Translations under genes and position numbers: made by a program
NCBI GenBank assembly: GCA_963853835.1
Contig: OY970828.1
Span: 63,728,861-63,792,860, forward strand
Source of the DNA: Calendula officinalis
Lineage: Eukaryota; Streptophyta; Magnoliopsida; Asterales; Asteraceae
Direction of reading: 5' to 3'
Length of the DNA: 64,000 nt
Shown: one piece after another, positions 9,934-21,910 of the stretch
How positions within the stretch are numbered: the first letter of the stretch is position 1
How the letters are laid out: the number at the start of each line of letters is the position of its first letter
Notes under the pieces: generated by a model
Databases searched by the model: none
The model's input: only the letters and a program-made list of their open reading frames with translations
What the model was told of the DNA's origin: nothing

Positions 9934-12900
9934 ATGGGGGTGAAGAACATAATCACGTGCGGCAAGGACTCAAACAAAAGTCCTAGTGACGAAACCAAGA
10001 AGAAAATAAAAGGGACAGTGGTTTTAATGAAGAAAAATGTTCTCGATCTTAATGATTTCGGGGCATCGTTTCTTGATCGGGTTTATGAAGTATTTGGCAA
10101 ACGTATATCGATTCAACTAATAAGTTCTACTCATTGTGATCCATGTATGCCACTTAATCTCGATCTCCAACAATTTAGAATATAATTTTTGTTTTTATTT
10201 TTACTTACGCACACGTGTTAATTACTGCTTGAAGTCAAAGTCAGTTTTCCTGATATTGTTTGCGTGCTGGTTTTTTAGTGAATGGATCGAACGGGAAGAT
10301 TGGAAAAGCAGCTTTTGTTGAAGATTGGGTTACGAAAATGACGGCGGTGGCTGCCGGAGAAGCTTTTTTTCCGGTGACATTTGAGTGGGATGAATCGATG
10401 GGAGTTCCCGGTGCATTGATGGTAAAGAACTACCATCGTAGTCAGTTTTACCTTAAGATGGTCACATTGGAACATGTTCCGGGTCATGGGACTATCCATT
10501 TTCTTTGCAATTCATGGGTATACCCGACCCATCGATACAACTACAACCGTATCTTCTTTGCTAACAAGGTAAAAAAGCTTATCTTTTTTTCTTTTCTTTT
10601 CTTTTCTTTTATGAAAAATGAAATTCTCCTATAACAGGTAACTAGATCGACTTATACTTAATAATGGTAACTTATAGTTAGATTAAAAATAAGTTTTAAT
10701 TGAGTGAGGGGATTTAATAAAGAAGAAAATGCTACATGTCAGTAAATTGATTTTGATTCTAGGGATATGATAAGGACATCATAAGTAGATGTCATTAATA
10801 TGCACCATGAATTTGTACACTAATCAATAACTATTCTTTGCATTTTACAACTAATTCACTATTAATCAAAATACAAATTTTTATGCATGTAACTACCTTT
10901 AAAAGACAATCGTAAGGACTATCATTACCAAATCTCTTGATTCTAATACAATTCGATCTTTGATGATCTCAATTTTGATAAACTATTTGATGATGACATA
11001 CTGATAAATGAATTTGAATTTTGATCATTCTTTGGATAAACATTACCATATGGTTATAGAAATGTTTGAAAACGGTCACGACATCGATTAGTTAGGTAGC
11101 GTATATCGCGTGAGCATATTCATTAAGCTCCATTGTCGTAACTAAATTTAAACGCAACCCGAGGAAAAATGAACTTCTAAATTTTAATGATAACCTAATT
11201 ATTATTATTATTATTGAACGACAAGTTAGTTAGTGGTTTGAGTCATGCAGTGATATCCAAGTGAACAGTTGATTTCCACTAACCTATCTTCTTTTTTAAA
11301 AATAAACCTCACCACTTTTTTTATCTCCTAATTATTTAATATGAACATAGCAACGACAAAGATGGCACCTCCCAAGTGTCAAAAAGAAAACCCTGTTGTC
11401 TCGGTTAAGAAAAGCAACTACGGATTTGAACTTTAAAGAAAGCAATTTCCGGAGACGGGTTAATTATTATGTGGAGCACAGGCTTTATGTCGTTATTCAC
11501 GTTTTGCACCTCAATAAGTGATAGTATCTTTTTATTTTTCTCTTTATTCTTTTTATTTTTTATTAAAAAAAAATCGACCATTTGTGGATCTTTTTATATA
11601 GGTTTGCTAAAGTTACCCAAGGCTTCTAGCTTAGTGGTATAAGGTGTTGCCCATGACACATAGGTCATGGGTTCAAGTCCCGTCGTGAACGTTGGTGGTG
11701 GGGTTTATTCCCCATAGGTGGAAGGTTTGAGGGAAGACATACTGCCCCTTGTGGATGTCACTGTCTAGGTTCAAACCACTAACTTACCGTTCAAAAAAAA
11801 AGGTTTGCTAAAGTTGGTCAACCAATGACAAGACCCCAAGAAAATATGTTCTTTGTAATATTTTATGCACGTTCTATAAATAAAAAAATACACCATATAA
11901 GGTAGCAAAGACTTGAGATACCATAAGCTTCAATGATAATCATAAAAACTAGGGTGAAATAACATTTATTTATAAGTTAAATATTTAATATGTTTCAAAA
12001 ATAAGTGATATATTTTTAATTTTAGGATGTTTTAAAATAAATGATACATTTTAAAAACTTGTCTTATTTGGCAAAATGTAGTAAGACACATCTATTAATT
12101 ATCTTATTTAAAAAAGTGAAATGTCATATTTAACCTTAATTTTACTTTTAAACACCACTAATGTCATCTTAATCAAAATGTGAATGCCTCATCATCTACT
12201 AACTATCCAATTAAATCTTATTATAATCTTGTGTTTCAAAAAACGTGAAACCGTATCGCTTATTTTAAAATGGAGGGAGTATTAAAATTTACGGGAATAA
12301 ACTTTTTTTACCAGTTAATGTAAGTATAAGAATATAAGATAGTAAACTGTTATTTCAGAAAACTTAAAAATAAAATAAAAGTTTGAAATGAGCAGGCAAG
12401 AATGGAGTCACTCAGTACACATGCGCAGGACCACCCCAACAAAAGTTATTTCAGTGAATAATATCTCCTATAATTGATAAATGGTGAAAAACCGCTAAAG
12501 GACAAAAGTTGTTTAAAAAACTTTTAAATGTGTACATAATTTCGGTGGTAATATATACTTCGTATTACATTTATACAAAGAAGAAAAAAATAGTTAATTT
12601 AGATGTGTAACATTCTCTTTTTTAAAAAATATACTCCCTCCGTCCCACAAAAAACTTTATATTTCTCCTTTAAATTTTATCCCACAAAAAAGTTTACATT
12701 TCTCAAATTTGGGAGGCCCACCTAATAAAATAATAATATTACCAATCATTCAACCAATAAAACACTTTCTCTCTCCAATCTACCATTTATATTTTAATCA
12801 AAAGTATTACAAATGGCCCCACCACTAACTATCTTCTAAAATATTGTGCCCATGAGAAATGTAAAGTTTTTTGTAGGACGAAGGAAATACTTAATTTGGG

Positions 12901-15900
12901 TGTGTAACAATTCTCTTTCATTCGCTAACTATAATATAAAACGGTTAATCCCTTAAGTGTATATTTATATTGTTTTTAAAGTTCTTCCATAAGAACTTAT
13001 CAATAATATATGAGTGATAAAGATTGCGGGGCCCTTTAAGGATGGTTGTCAAGTGTCAATTACTAATTATTTTAGGGAAATATTTAGTATACTATATCGT
13101 TATTATCTAGCATCAGGTCACATATACATATTATCTATGTTACTATATACCCGTTCAAGAAAAAATCTATGTTACTATATATGAATCGAGTTAATATTCA
13201 TTCATCTTGAAAATTTTAAGCTATAACAATAAGCCTGTAATTACGATTTTGAGGCTACGACCGGTCATCTGGACAGGAATTCAGGATATGCTGATGACAA
13301 CGTAGCTTTAGGTTTAAAAAATGTGGTCCAGAAGTGTGCAATTCCTTGCTTGGTCCTCTTCCTATATATTGAACATTCATATTTAAGGATATAATCATAC
13401 AAAGTGTGTGATTATTACTCAATTTTGAAAATTAAAAGGATATAGTAAATAATAATTAATAGAATGATGATGTTCGCATTAATCTAATTAATTAATTCTT
13501 TTAATTTCAATAATTGTACTATTATTCTTGATAATCATTCTTATGGGCTTCATGTGTAAATTTTGTAGTAATATTATATATTCATATATTATATTTCTGA
13601 CCAATAAGATTTAAGTCTCCAATTTTCTCATATTTTTATATTCATAAAGCAAGATTTCAGACAAGTTGGGAATTATATATGTTGTAGTGTTTTGATATTT
13701 TAATATTATTATGAAGCATCATATAAATTTAGAATTAGTCAAGGATTAATAGGGGTTGATCTCAGAATGATATCATTAACTTATTATAAAAGCAATAAGA
13801 ATATATGTGGCCTCCAACATAACACGACTTATCACGTGACAGTTGTTCTTTATCTTTTTCTACCCTTTAAAGAAAAACAATGCTTTTATGTCTTACACAT
13901 ATTTGTTTGAGATATCTTTTATTCATGATTCATTTTATTTCAACAACTGTAATTCCAAAACATGAAGTAATCTAAAATATTTACGATTTGATGTTAGTGT
14001 ATAAGTTGTACTAGATACTGAAGGTATTGCTAAGTGACTAATTGAAATATATTCTTAGTAACTGATTGAATAACTACTAACTGAACTTCCACGTTCAGTT
14101 ACTAGATAAGCTAGGCAAGCCATTGAAAACATCTTAACGTCCTTTCCCGCCCCAATTATATACGTTTTAATTGGACTATATCATCATGGTCTTGTCAGCT
14201 TTGATCTTTCAATTTCAACCCTTCGATTACCAATTTCAGGTCTCAATCATCGATCATTTCGTCCCACGTACTATTGATGTCACTATAAAAACCGTCGAAC
14301 TTACTGATCCTTAGTCATTCACCTCTAAAATACGTTGCGTACAAAAATCATTCAATTCTTTCGGTTAAATGTTTTGCTTTCATTCTTAATCAATCACTAA
14401 ATATGTCTCCTAAAAAGGAAATCGCTCGTGATGTCGTTCTTGAATCAACTCTAAAAAAATAGACTTAATAATTCTATAAAAGTAATGGTATTTATGCCTA
14501 CTAAATGTGTCTACTCATATGCCTACCAATTTGATCATGACAATTGTCAAATTCAATGGATGATATGAAGAAAGAAAATTGGTGGATGACACATGTCAAG
14601 TTTAGGAGTGAGTATGCCTATGAATAGGCACAAATCGTAAGCACAAACCCATTCTATAATTATGCAAGGAAATTTGAGTATAGTGAACATTTCCTATCTC
14701 ATTAGGCATTAGTCAATTAGCCATACCTACTATATGAATAAGAGACCATGAATAAACCTACGATATGAAGTTATGGTGTAACATAATTTTGGAAATTAAA
14801 GTTTACCTCTACGATTACTCTGTCTACAACTAACATTTGGAAGCAAACTAACAAAATAAAATAAAAAAACATAAAAACATGAAGGGATGAAATTCGGTTA
14901 ATTGCATATAGAGTAAGAAATAATAGCACTATTTTTTTAGTATAAAATTAATATTGCATTCTAAACATGATCTGATGAATGCAACAATTACGAATTCATT
15001 GTAGTGGCGATTTATTAGACAAAACAACATTTAACTCGATTATTAATCAATCATGACAGGCATATTTACCTTCTTCAACACCCGAACCATTGCGCCACTA
15101 TAGAGAACAAGAACTCGTGAATCTTAGAGGAACCGGTTCAGGAATGCTCAAAGAGTGGGACAGGGTTTACGATTATGCTTACTATAACGATTTGGGCCTC
15201 CCAGATAAGGGGCCCGATTACGCCCGGCCCGTTCTTGGTGGATCCAAGGAATACCCATATCCACGAAGAGGGAGAACGGGCCGCAAACCAACAAAAACGG
15301 ACCCAAATAGCGAGAAGAGATTGTTTCTACTAAGCCTTAACATTTATGTACCCCGAGATGAACGATTCAGTTATGTCAAGTTCTCGGATTTCTTAGCTTA
15401 CGCGGTCCAATCCATAGGCCAAGTGGTTCGTCCCGAACTCAAGGCCATATTTGATAAAACTCCAAATGAGTTTGATTCTTTTGAGGATGTTTTGAAGCTT
15501 TATGACGGCAGGCTTAAGCTCCCGAAATTCGCTAGCAAGATTAGGAAAAACATTCATTTGGAGTTCGTTAAAGAAATCTTACACTCTGATAAACCTCATA
15601 TATTCCCGATGCCCGATGTTATCAAAGGTTTAGTATACATGTCGATTTACTCGACAGTATAACCTTACTTTTGGGACGGAAACTTTAATCTTTTTTTTTT
15701 TTTTTTTTTTTTTTGAGTAAATTTCACAAATGATCCTTTAGCTTTATACCATATTACATATTTGGTCATTTAGTTTCATTAATTATACTCGTAGTAATTA
15801 TTACTGAAACTATTGAAATGTTTGGTCCTTTAACTAAACAGACGTTTATTTTTCCCATCATGTATGGTAACGTGTGATGCACGAGGGGGTATATATGTCC

Positions 15901-18900
15901 TTTTCCGTTTCCCTTCACCAATTTGAAACACATAAAAAGCCGCCTGTTTAGGTAAAGGATTAAACATGTCAATAGTTTCCAAAATAAGGAGTACCAGTGT
16001 AATTTATGAAACTAAATGATCAAATATGTAATATGGTACAGAGCTAAAAGATCATTTGTATAATTTACTATTTCTTTTTTTTTCATTTAGACTTGAATGT
16101 TTATAAAACTGAAGTAGCTAGCATCGTATACTTTGCAGTGGACAAGACTGCATGGCGAACGGATGAAGAATTTGGACGAGAAATGCTTGCTGGAGTCAAC
16201 CCTGTGGTCATACGTAGACTCGAAGTAAGTTAGGTTCAATCAAAATCATTGGGTGGCTAATTACATGCTCTTTAACCACAAATTATAATTTAACCCAAAT
16301 TTATTAATTATTTGTTCCCCGTCAGGAGTTCCCACCAGCTAGCAAGCTAGATCCAAACGAATATGGCAACCAAACAAGTTCGATGAAAAAGGAACAGCTC
16401 GAACCAAACATGAACGGACTAACAGTAGAAAAAGTAAGAATATCGAGTCTCTGTTTTGTGTTTTCTATTATTTCTCAATAAAACGTTAGAAGACTCCTGT
16501 GGAAAGAATTTAGGAGTTTAGGATTGCAATTTGTTTGTAGTGGATTATCCGCTTATTGGGTTTTGAAAATGCAAATATTATTTAGAGTGTTTGGCAAAAA
16601 GTTTGAAATTATCAATTATTTGTGTTTTTGCGCATTCAAAAAGGAGTTTTGGAAAGCATGTGGCCGTGTTAAGTGTTTATTGCGTTTTCAAACGGGTTAT
16701 TTGCCTTTTACATATTAACTAAACAAATAATCAGTTTTATCGTACATAAAATATTGATTATCTGATTATTGTGATTTCGAACAACATAATCAAATCTAAA
16801 AACTATTTCTCGAATCACGTATAATCTATTTTTCAATAAAAAGTCTCAAACACCCCTAAAAAGAGGTTAAATAGCTGCTGAACTAATTTGTTAATCAAAA
16901 ATTAATTTTTTAGACAAAAAGTATGTTAGGTCAAACATTTTGACTCGGTCCAAAATCTACCCTTTTGACTAAAAAATGTTTAACCCGTTACCTTACCGTT
17001 ACAAAATCCTAATTGTGTGTGATTTCTTTAGGCTTTGGAAGACAATAAGTTGTTCATCTTGGATCACCACGATGCATTGATGCCATATCTAACAAGAATC
17101 AACTCAACCGCATCAAAAATCTATGCAACCCGAACTGTGCTCTTGCTTCAAGCCGATGGGACACTGAAGCCACTAGCCATCGAGTTAAGCTTGCCCAAAA
17201 GTGAGTCAGACCACCATGGGTGCACCAGCGAGGTCTTTACTCCATCTGAGGATGGTATTCAGGGCACCATATGGCAGTTGGCCAAGGCGTATGCAGCGGT
17301 CAACGATTCTGGATATCACCAACTTATTAGCCACTGGTACCTACTCTTGCATTTCAACTGATTTAGTGATGTAGACTAAAAAGGATAAAATATATTGGTC
17401 TTGTTGATTTTAGGAATATCCAGGACAATTTAAACCAAAAACTACGTTGATTCAAGAATATCGTGGATTTGGATCTTCAAGATCTGTTGAACACAAATAA
17501 CAAGAATTTTTAAAGAAAAAACTCAATTTTCTTAATATCAACACTTTGAGAGTCTCAAACAAACATTAAATAAGCCCAAGAATTTCGAATGGGCCAAAAG
17601 CACAAATGTGCGGGAAACTAGACCTAAAATAAAGTCCAAATATTAAAACTTAAAATGCAAATAACTCTCCAAAAAACAGCGTTTTTGGGGCCGAAAGTTC
17701 CGTTGAATCCCTCGTTAATACGGAACTTTTGACTTGTCTCATGCCTAAAACAGGAGACCTGAGGCAATAATTATGCATATTTCAGTTGAGTCACTTTCCC
17801 ACGCAATCATGGATTTCAAGAAATAAATTAAAAGGGCTAATTCCTCCATAATTGAGTCATAATTTGGAAACATGTATTAGTTGATTGATTGTATTGTTTT
17901 TTTGAGATGGTTTTGGTTTGTGCAGGTTGAACACCCACGCAGTAATTGAACCGTTTATAATTGCTACAAATCGGCAGTTAAGTGTGCTTCATCCGATATA
18001 CAAGCTTTTGCAACCACATTTTCGTGACACGATGAACATAAATGCGTTAGCTCGACAAATACTTATTAATGCGGGTGGTGTACTTGAAATGACCGTGTTC
18101 CCGGCTAGATACGCCATGGAAATGTCCGCTGTTATTTATAAGAATTGGGTCTTCACCGAGCAGGCCCTACCCGTTGATCTACTTAAGAGGTACCTATTTA
18201 GTTGAATAAATTTAACTTGATACTCATTGTTGTCCTAGAATATAGGTTACTATTTTCGTAATATAATTTGGTATATTTTATACATTTTAATTAATTATTA
18301 TAATTCTTTTAATACTCATTCAAGTTTGTGAATTATTTATAGAGGTGTAGCGGTGAAAGATCCAAGCGAACCTCACGGGCTAAAATTACTAATAGAAGAT
18401 TATCCATTTGCCGTAGATGGACTTGAGATTTGGTCAGCAATCCAAACATGGGTTAATGACTATTGCTCTATATACTACCCGTCGGACGAAATCGTTCTAG
18501 TTGATTCCGAACTCCAATCATGGTGGATGGAGTTAAGAACCGAGGGCCACGGTGACAAGAAAGACGAGCCATGGTGGCCTCAAATGCACACACGGGCCGA
18601 CCTTATACACACATGCACAATCATTATATGGGTAGCTTCTGCTCTCCATGCAGCAGTCAATTTTGGTCAATACCCGTATGCCGGCTACCTGCCTAACCGC
18701 CCAACCATTAGCCGTAGGTTCATGCCAGAGCCAGATACACAGGAGTATGCTGAGCTGGAATCAGACCCTGAAAAGGGCTTTCTGAAGACCATCACCAGCC
18801 AACTCCAAACGTTGCTCGGGGTTTCTTTGATAGAGATTTTGTCACGGCATTCAACGGACGAGATTTATCTTGGACAAAATGAGTCTCCTTATTGGACGTC

Positions 18901-19114
18901 GGATGGTCAAGCGTTAGAAGCGTTTGAGCGGTTTGGGAAGAAATTGGTGGAGATCGAGGAAAAGATAAAGAAAAGGAATGATGAGAAATCGGGTTTGAAG
19001 AATAGAGTCGGACCCGTTAAGGTTTCGTACACCTTGCTTTACCCGAACACGTCGGATTATAGTCACGAAGGCGGACTTACGGGTAAGGGGATTCCGAATA
19101 GCATATCGATATGA
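9934..19114 (+). CDS. LOX1-like: Lipoxygenase, cytosolic type-1 (9-LOX-like), 8 exons
   Basis: Predicted exons: 9934-10144, 10279-10568, 15060-15627, 16139-16224, 16326-16433, 17032-17336, 17926-18189 and 18343-19114. All introns are GT-AG, phases agree and the sum is 2604 nt (867 aa), the usual plant length. An N-terminal PLAT/LH2 domain (IKGTVVLMKKN to CNSWVYP) is followed by the catalytic domain. Iron ligands are visible: H522 and H527 in HWLNTH, H713 and N717 in LHAAVNFG, and the C-terminal Ile of GIPNSISI. The H522-H713 spacing of 191 equals that of soybean LOX-1 (499/690). The enzyme oxygenates linoleic and linolenic acid to hydroperoxides, starting oxylipin synthesis. No plastid transit peptide (it starts MGVKNIITCG), so a cytosolic 9-LOX is most likely; regiospecificity is inferred from overall similarity. 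No break seen. Intron 2 is unusually long and holds transposons. Confidence 0.93.
11615..11800 (+). mobile_element. tRNA-derived SINE
   Basis: A 186-bp unit with a pol III A-box-like TAGCTTAGTGGTATAAG near its start, a B-box GGGTTCAAGTCCC 40-50 bp later, and a 3' A-run (11793-11800). It is flanked by perfect 15-bp direct repeats, AGGTTTGCTAAAGTT, at 11600-11614 and 11801-11815, the signature of LINE-driven retroposition. Same orientation as the host gene, inside intron 2. The perfect duplication suggests a fairly recent insertion. Confidence 0.9.
11986..12279. mobile_element. Stowaway-like MITE (diverged)
   Basis: The right end reads TGGAGGGAG followed by TA, the inverted Stowaway terminus. 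The left end near GTTTCAAAAATAAGTGATA is diverged. The interior resembles the MITE at 41394-41690 (ACTTGTCTTATTTGG; CATCATCTACTAACTATCC). The left boundary is approximate. Confidence 0.6.
12634..12887. mobile_element. Stowaway-like MITE with TA target duplication
   Basis: It starts CTCCCTCCGTCCCACAAA, and the right end read on the - strand is TTTCCTTCGTCCTACAAA. It is flanked by TA at 12632-12633 and 12888-12889. About 254 bp, AT-rich, no ORF. Diagnostic of Tc1/mariner-derived Stowaway MITEs. Confidence 0.8.
14280..14462 (+). other. Promoter-like fragment with short truncated ORF inside intron 2
   Basis: CACTATAAAAACC (near 14281) resembles a TATA box and is followed by an ATG at 14403 in a good context (AAATATGTCTCC). 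That ATG opens a 19-codon frame, MSPKKEIARDVVLESTLKK, then TAG. It may be the 5' end of a gene captured by a transposon, or chance. I do not recognise a protein. Confidence 0.25.
15715..16070. mobile_element. MULE-type MITE with long terminal inverted repeats in intron 3
   Basis: The left end GAGTAAATTTCACAAATG and the right end read on the - strand (TAGTAAATTATACAAATG) are inverted copies. The pairing extends beyond 100 bp on each side (GGTCATTTAGTTTCAT; ACCATATTACATATTTG). Without it intron 3 would be about 155 bp. It lies in T-runs, so the target duplication cannot be read. The ends resemble those of the elements at 33205-40743 and 41965. Confidence 0.75.
16583..16857. mobile_element. Possible MITE in intron 5
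   Basis: GAGTGTTTGGCAAAAAGT at left is partly inverted as GGGGTGTTTGAGACTTTTT at right (read on the - strand). AT-rich, no ORF. Flanks are TTA/TAA-like but do not form a clean direct repeat. Confidence 0.4.
17337..17925 (+). other. Intron 6 of the lipoxygenase
   Basis: 589 bp between CACTG|GTACC and GTGCAG|GTTG. No repeat or ORF recognised. Confidence 0.85.
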
Positions 19115-19970
19115 AAGTATTGAAGTTAGTTTATGTGTTTTTGTTTTTCCATGTATATTAAATCTTTGTGTTTGTGTTTGGGATTTGTTTGAATTAAGGC
19201 GACAAATGTAATAGAAATAAAGTTTGCCAATAAATTATCCGACTAGGAAGGTCGTATTAGTTTAAAATAGGGTTAAGTTATATTGTGTTTGATTGATTTT
19301 CTGTAAACATGTGTTTAAATAAGATTGTTATGTTGTCTATGATTGTGTAAACTCACCTCATACGAATGTGACATCTTTAAAGAACATAAGAAAGCATATA
19401 TAAGGTGTTCCATTAAGAATGTGATACATCGTAGGAGTAAATAATTTTATAGAATAAAATAAAAATTGAAACTACAATTACAATTACAATTGTATATATT
19501 TGAAGCAATAACCAAAAGGTACATGAAAAATATCTTCTCATCCCATTAACCATTGATTCCAACGTAGGGCTATGGTTCAAATACAATTGTCGGAATTATA
19601 TATTTATATAGTATTAAACGGGGCATTTGACTAAGGAGATTATTGAAAAGCACCAGATCGTTGATTTCAGGGGCAGTCCTGGGCTCCCTACGCCAGACCC
19701 ATAAAGGCTAAGGACAGTTTCGGCCCACAAAAAATGGAGACATATTGTGGCCCGTAGAAGAAAACTGGACTACAGACATCAGGCAAGAGCTTCAATAAAA
19801 CAAACATCTTCAATAAAAAACCTTTACGTAGATCTTTTGCCAAAAAGCAAACTAACTTCAAAGCCCGATGGGCGGACTAACTTAAATAAATAATTATGCA
19901 CAATAATGAAAACACTTAGGAAATCATATTATTAATTATTATTGAAATGATGAATAAACATTTTGTTAGA
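19115..19970. other. 3' UTR and downstream intergenic region
   Basis: Contains the probable poly(A) signal. Beyond it is AT-rich sequence with no gene. 19640-19740 is more GC-rich (GGGGCAGTCCTGGGCTCCC) and may be a repeat fragment; I do not recognise it. Confidence 0.6.
19216..19221 (+). terminator. Candidate poly(A) signal of the lipoxygenase
   Basis: AATAAA about 100 nt after the stop codon, followed by a second near match, CAATAAATTATC. Plant poly(A) signals are loose, so this is a candidate only. Confidence 0.5.
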
Positions 19971-19974
19971 TAAT

Positions 19975-20300
19975 CTCCAACCACATTCTATCCCCAACTC
20001 TATTTATATGTTTAAAGTTTTTCATCTCCAACCCACATTTATCCCTCACTCGAAATATAGAGTTTCTTAAAAGTCACTCTATATTTAGAGTGAGAGAAAC
20101 TCACTCTATTCATGGACCCCACATATAATAATTTACTTTATATTAATTTTTTCTAACTTTTATTTTCTATTGATATGAGTCCCACTAGTTTTATAGGAAT
20201 GGATAAAGTTTATGATTGGAGTTGATGTTATGTCTAAAGTGAATGAGTCCACCAATTATAAGAGTGATTTTTATAGAGTTTGTGGTTGGAGACGCTCTTA
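19975..20300. mobile_element. MITE with TCTCCAACCACA ends
   Basis: The left end AATCTCCAACCACATTC is matched by the inverted right end GTGGTTGGAGACGC. The interior is AT-rich with inner repeats of ACTCTATATTTAGAGTGAGAGAAACT type. This GAGCATCTCCAA class is a common plant PIF/hAT-derived MITE. Boundaries are accurate to a few bases; target duplication not resolved. Confidence 0.65.
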
Positions 20301-21376
20301 TAGATGGATAATTGATACCGAAATTTTAAAGACGACATTGAACTTTCCAATAAGGGGACTTAACTTTGAGACGTTGTTGATTCCACCGCCTAAATACACT
20401 GATCACCAAAAAATTAAAATTATGAAACCGGTATTTAGTCTCGTCGGCGATGCTTCTCACCATTGCCATATTTGAAAACGCCATTTGTTGTTCGGTTATA
20501 TGCAACCACCGAGGATTGAAGGTCTGAGAAGGATTTTGGTGGTTGGAAGTGCGAGAAAGAATCTAATGGTTTTGGCGGTGGTATAATTTTGATGAACTAA
20601 TTGAGCCGTCTGATTTTTTCGGCGAGCAATAATCATATTGAGTACAGCAGGAGGCGTTTGATATTTTGGGAGATTTGTTTCGGGAGAATTCCCCTAAATT
20701 GTCGGCCATATAACAAAGTAGAGAGATATCCGGATTTGAAGGAATTTTAATTATTATTCTTTTTTCAAATTTACTAATTTACCATTTCTATTTATTTATT
20801 TAAAAAACTGTAGTCACAAAAGTGAACTTAGATTCTTTCTATTTGTATGAAAAATAAATGAAAAATGACTTTTTTACCCTCATGTGCATTATATATAGTT
20901 AACAGAAAAAATTAACGCCAGTTAGTGTAAATGAGCATCGGTGAAAAAACTTTCAAAATGAAGGACAATCAGTATTATTTTTAAAACTAAAGAACCACTC
21001 ATGAAATTTATTATAAATTTAAAGGAACATCCGTGTAATTTACTCTATTTTTGTTGAATTTGTGTTGCAGGCCCATGCTCTACCTTTGGACTATTAGTCT
21101 ATTACTAGTTTATGAGAATGGACGAATTCAAAATTTTAACTTTATATCCAGATCAAAATTTTATTTTCCCATTTATTAAAGTCATTAACTTTTTGCATGA
21201 CGGTTAAAACAAATGTATGATTATGGTGGTTTCAGGGGTAAATTAGTAAATTAATTTATCAATTGTAGTTTGTACAGACATGCACAAATTAGGATCCAAT
21301 TCAAAACCGAAATGGTTTCAAAACCGGGTTTCGGTCAAAATAATACGAAGTATAAATTTAAATTTTGTATTATAAT
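20301..21376. other. Intergenic region with a right-end MULE-like terminus
   Basis: 20340-20700 has a somewhat gene-like composition (GATTGAAGGTCTGAGAAGG, GGCGGTGG), but frames are short and unrecognisable. 20820-21050 ends in CCGTGTAATTTACTC, the inverted form of the GAGTAAATTACA terminus seen elsewhere in the window, with the usual accompanying words (CTCATGTGCATTATATATAG; AAAGAACCACTCATG). The left end is not identified. A decayed MULE-like element is the likely explanation. Confidence 0.4.
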
Positions 21377-21910
21377 TAGGGGTGCACAACGAAACCGGTT
21401 TTTAAACTGGTACCGGTTTTAAAACCGGATCAAAACCGGTTTTAAACCGGTTTTTTAGTCTAATGAGCGGATCGGTTCAAAACCGGCGGATCAAAACCGG
21501 ACACTCATCCTCAAGCACGAACCGGATTAAAAACCGGTTTCAGAAAACCGCTTTAAAAACCGAATTTTTCTAGCCGTTACAAAAACCGGTTTAAAAACCG
21601 GATTTTTCTAGCCTTGGGGAAACCGGTTTAAAAACCGGTTTTCAAATTCTGCCCAAAAAATAGCCTTTAGTTCCCGTTATTCTAGCCGTTGGAATCGATT
21701 TCTGCCCGTAAATCCGGTTTTTAAACCGAAATGCGATCCGATCCGACGAAACCGATCCGATCCGATCCGGTTTGAAACCGGTCCGAACCGGTTTTTGCAT
21801 ATGCTCGTCAAACCGATTTCGAAACCGAACCGGTTTGGACAAAACCGGTTTTGACCGGAGTTGACCAAAACAGATCCGGTTTTCAGAGAAATCCGGTTTG
21901 TGCACCTCTA
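21377..21910. mobile_element. hAT-like non-autonomous element packed with CCGGTT motifs
   Basis: Ends are TAGGGGTGCACAAC and, inverted, TAGAGGTGCACAAAC. Flanks are near-identical 8-bp repeats, ATTATAAT (21369-21376) and ATTAGAAT (21911-21918), as expected for hAT transposons. The interior has many copies of AAACCGGTTT and variants on both strands and no ORF. Confidence 0.75.

Larger units (their letters stand above)
10569..15059 (+). other. Intron 2 of the lipoxygenase (4.5 kb)
   Basis: The donor follows FFANK (AAG|GTAAAA) and the acceptor GACAG precedes AYLPSSTPEP. It holds a SINE (11615-11800), Stowaway-like MITEs (about 11986-12279 and 12634-12887) and a promoter-like fragment (about 14280-14462). 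The remainder (10570-11599, 12900-14270, 14470-15059) is AT-rich with no coding signal, apart from small features such as a CTTTT run near 10585-10610, an ATT run near 11200 and an inverted repeat TAACTGAAC/GTTCAGTTA near 14080-14102. Confidence 0.85.

Noticed and set aside
11615..11800. Possible tRNA gene because of A- and B-boxes
   Set aside because: No cloverleaf can be drawn, and the A-tail with 15-bp flanking duplications marks it as a SINE.
20212..20475. 87-aa + strand frame
   Set aside because: It starts inside a MITE and has no recognisable domain.
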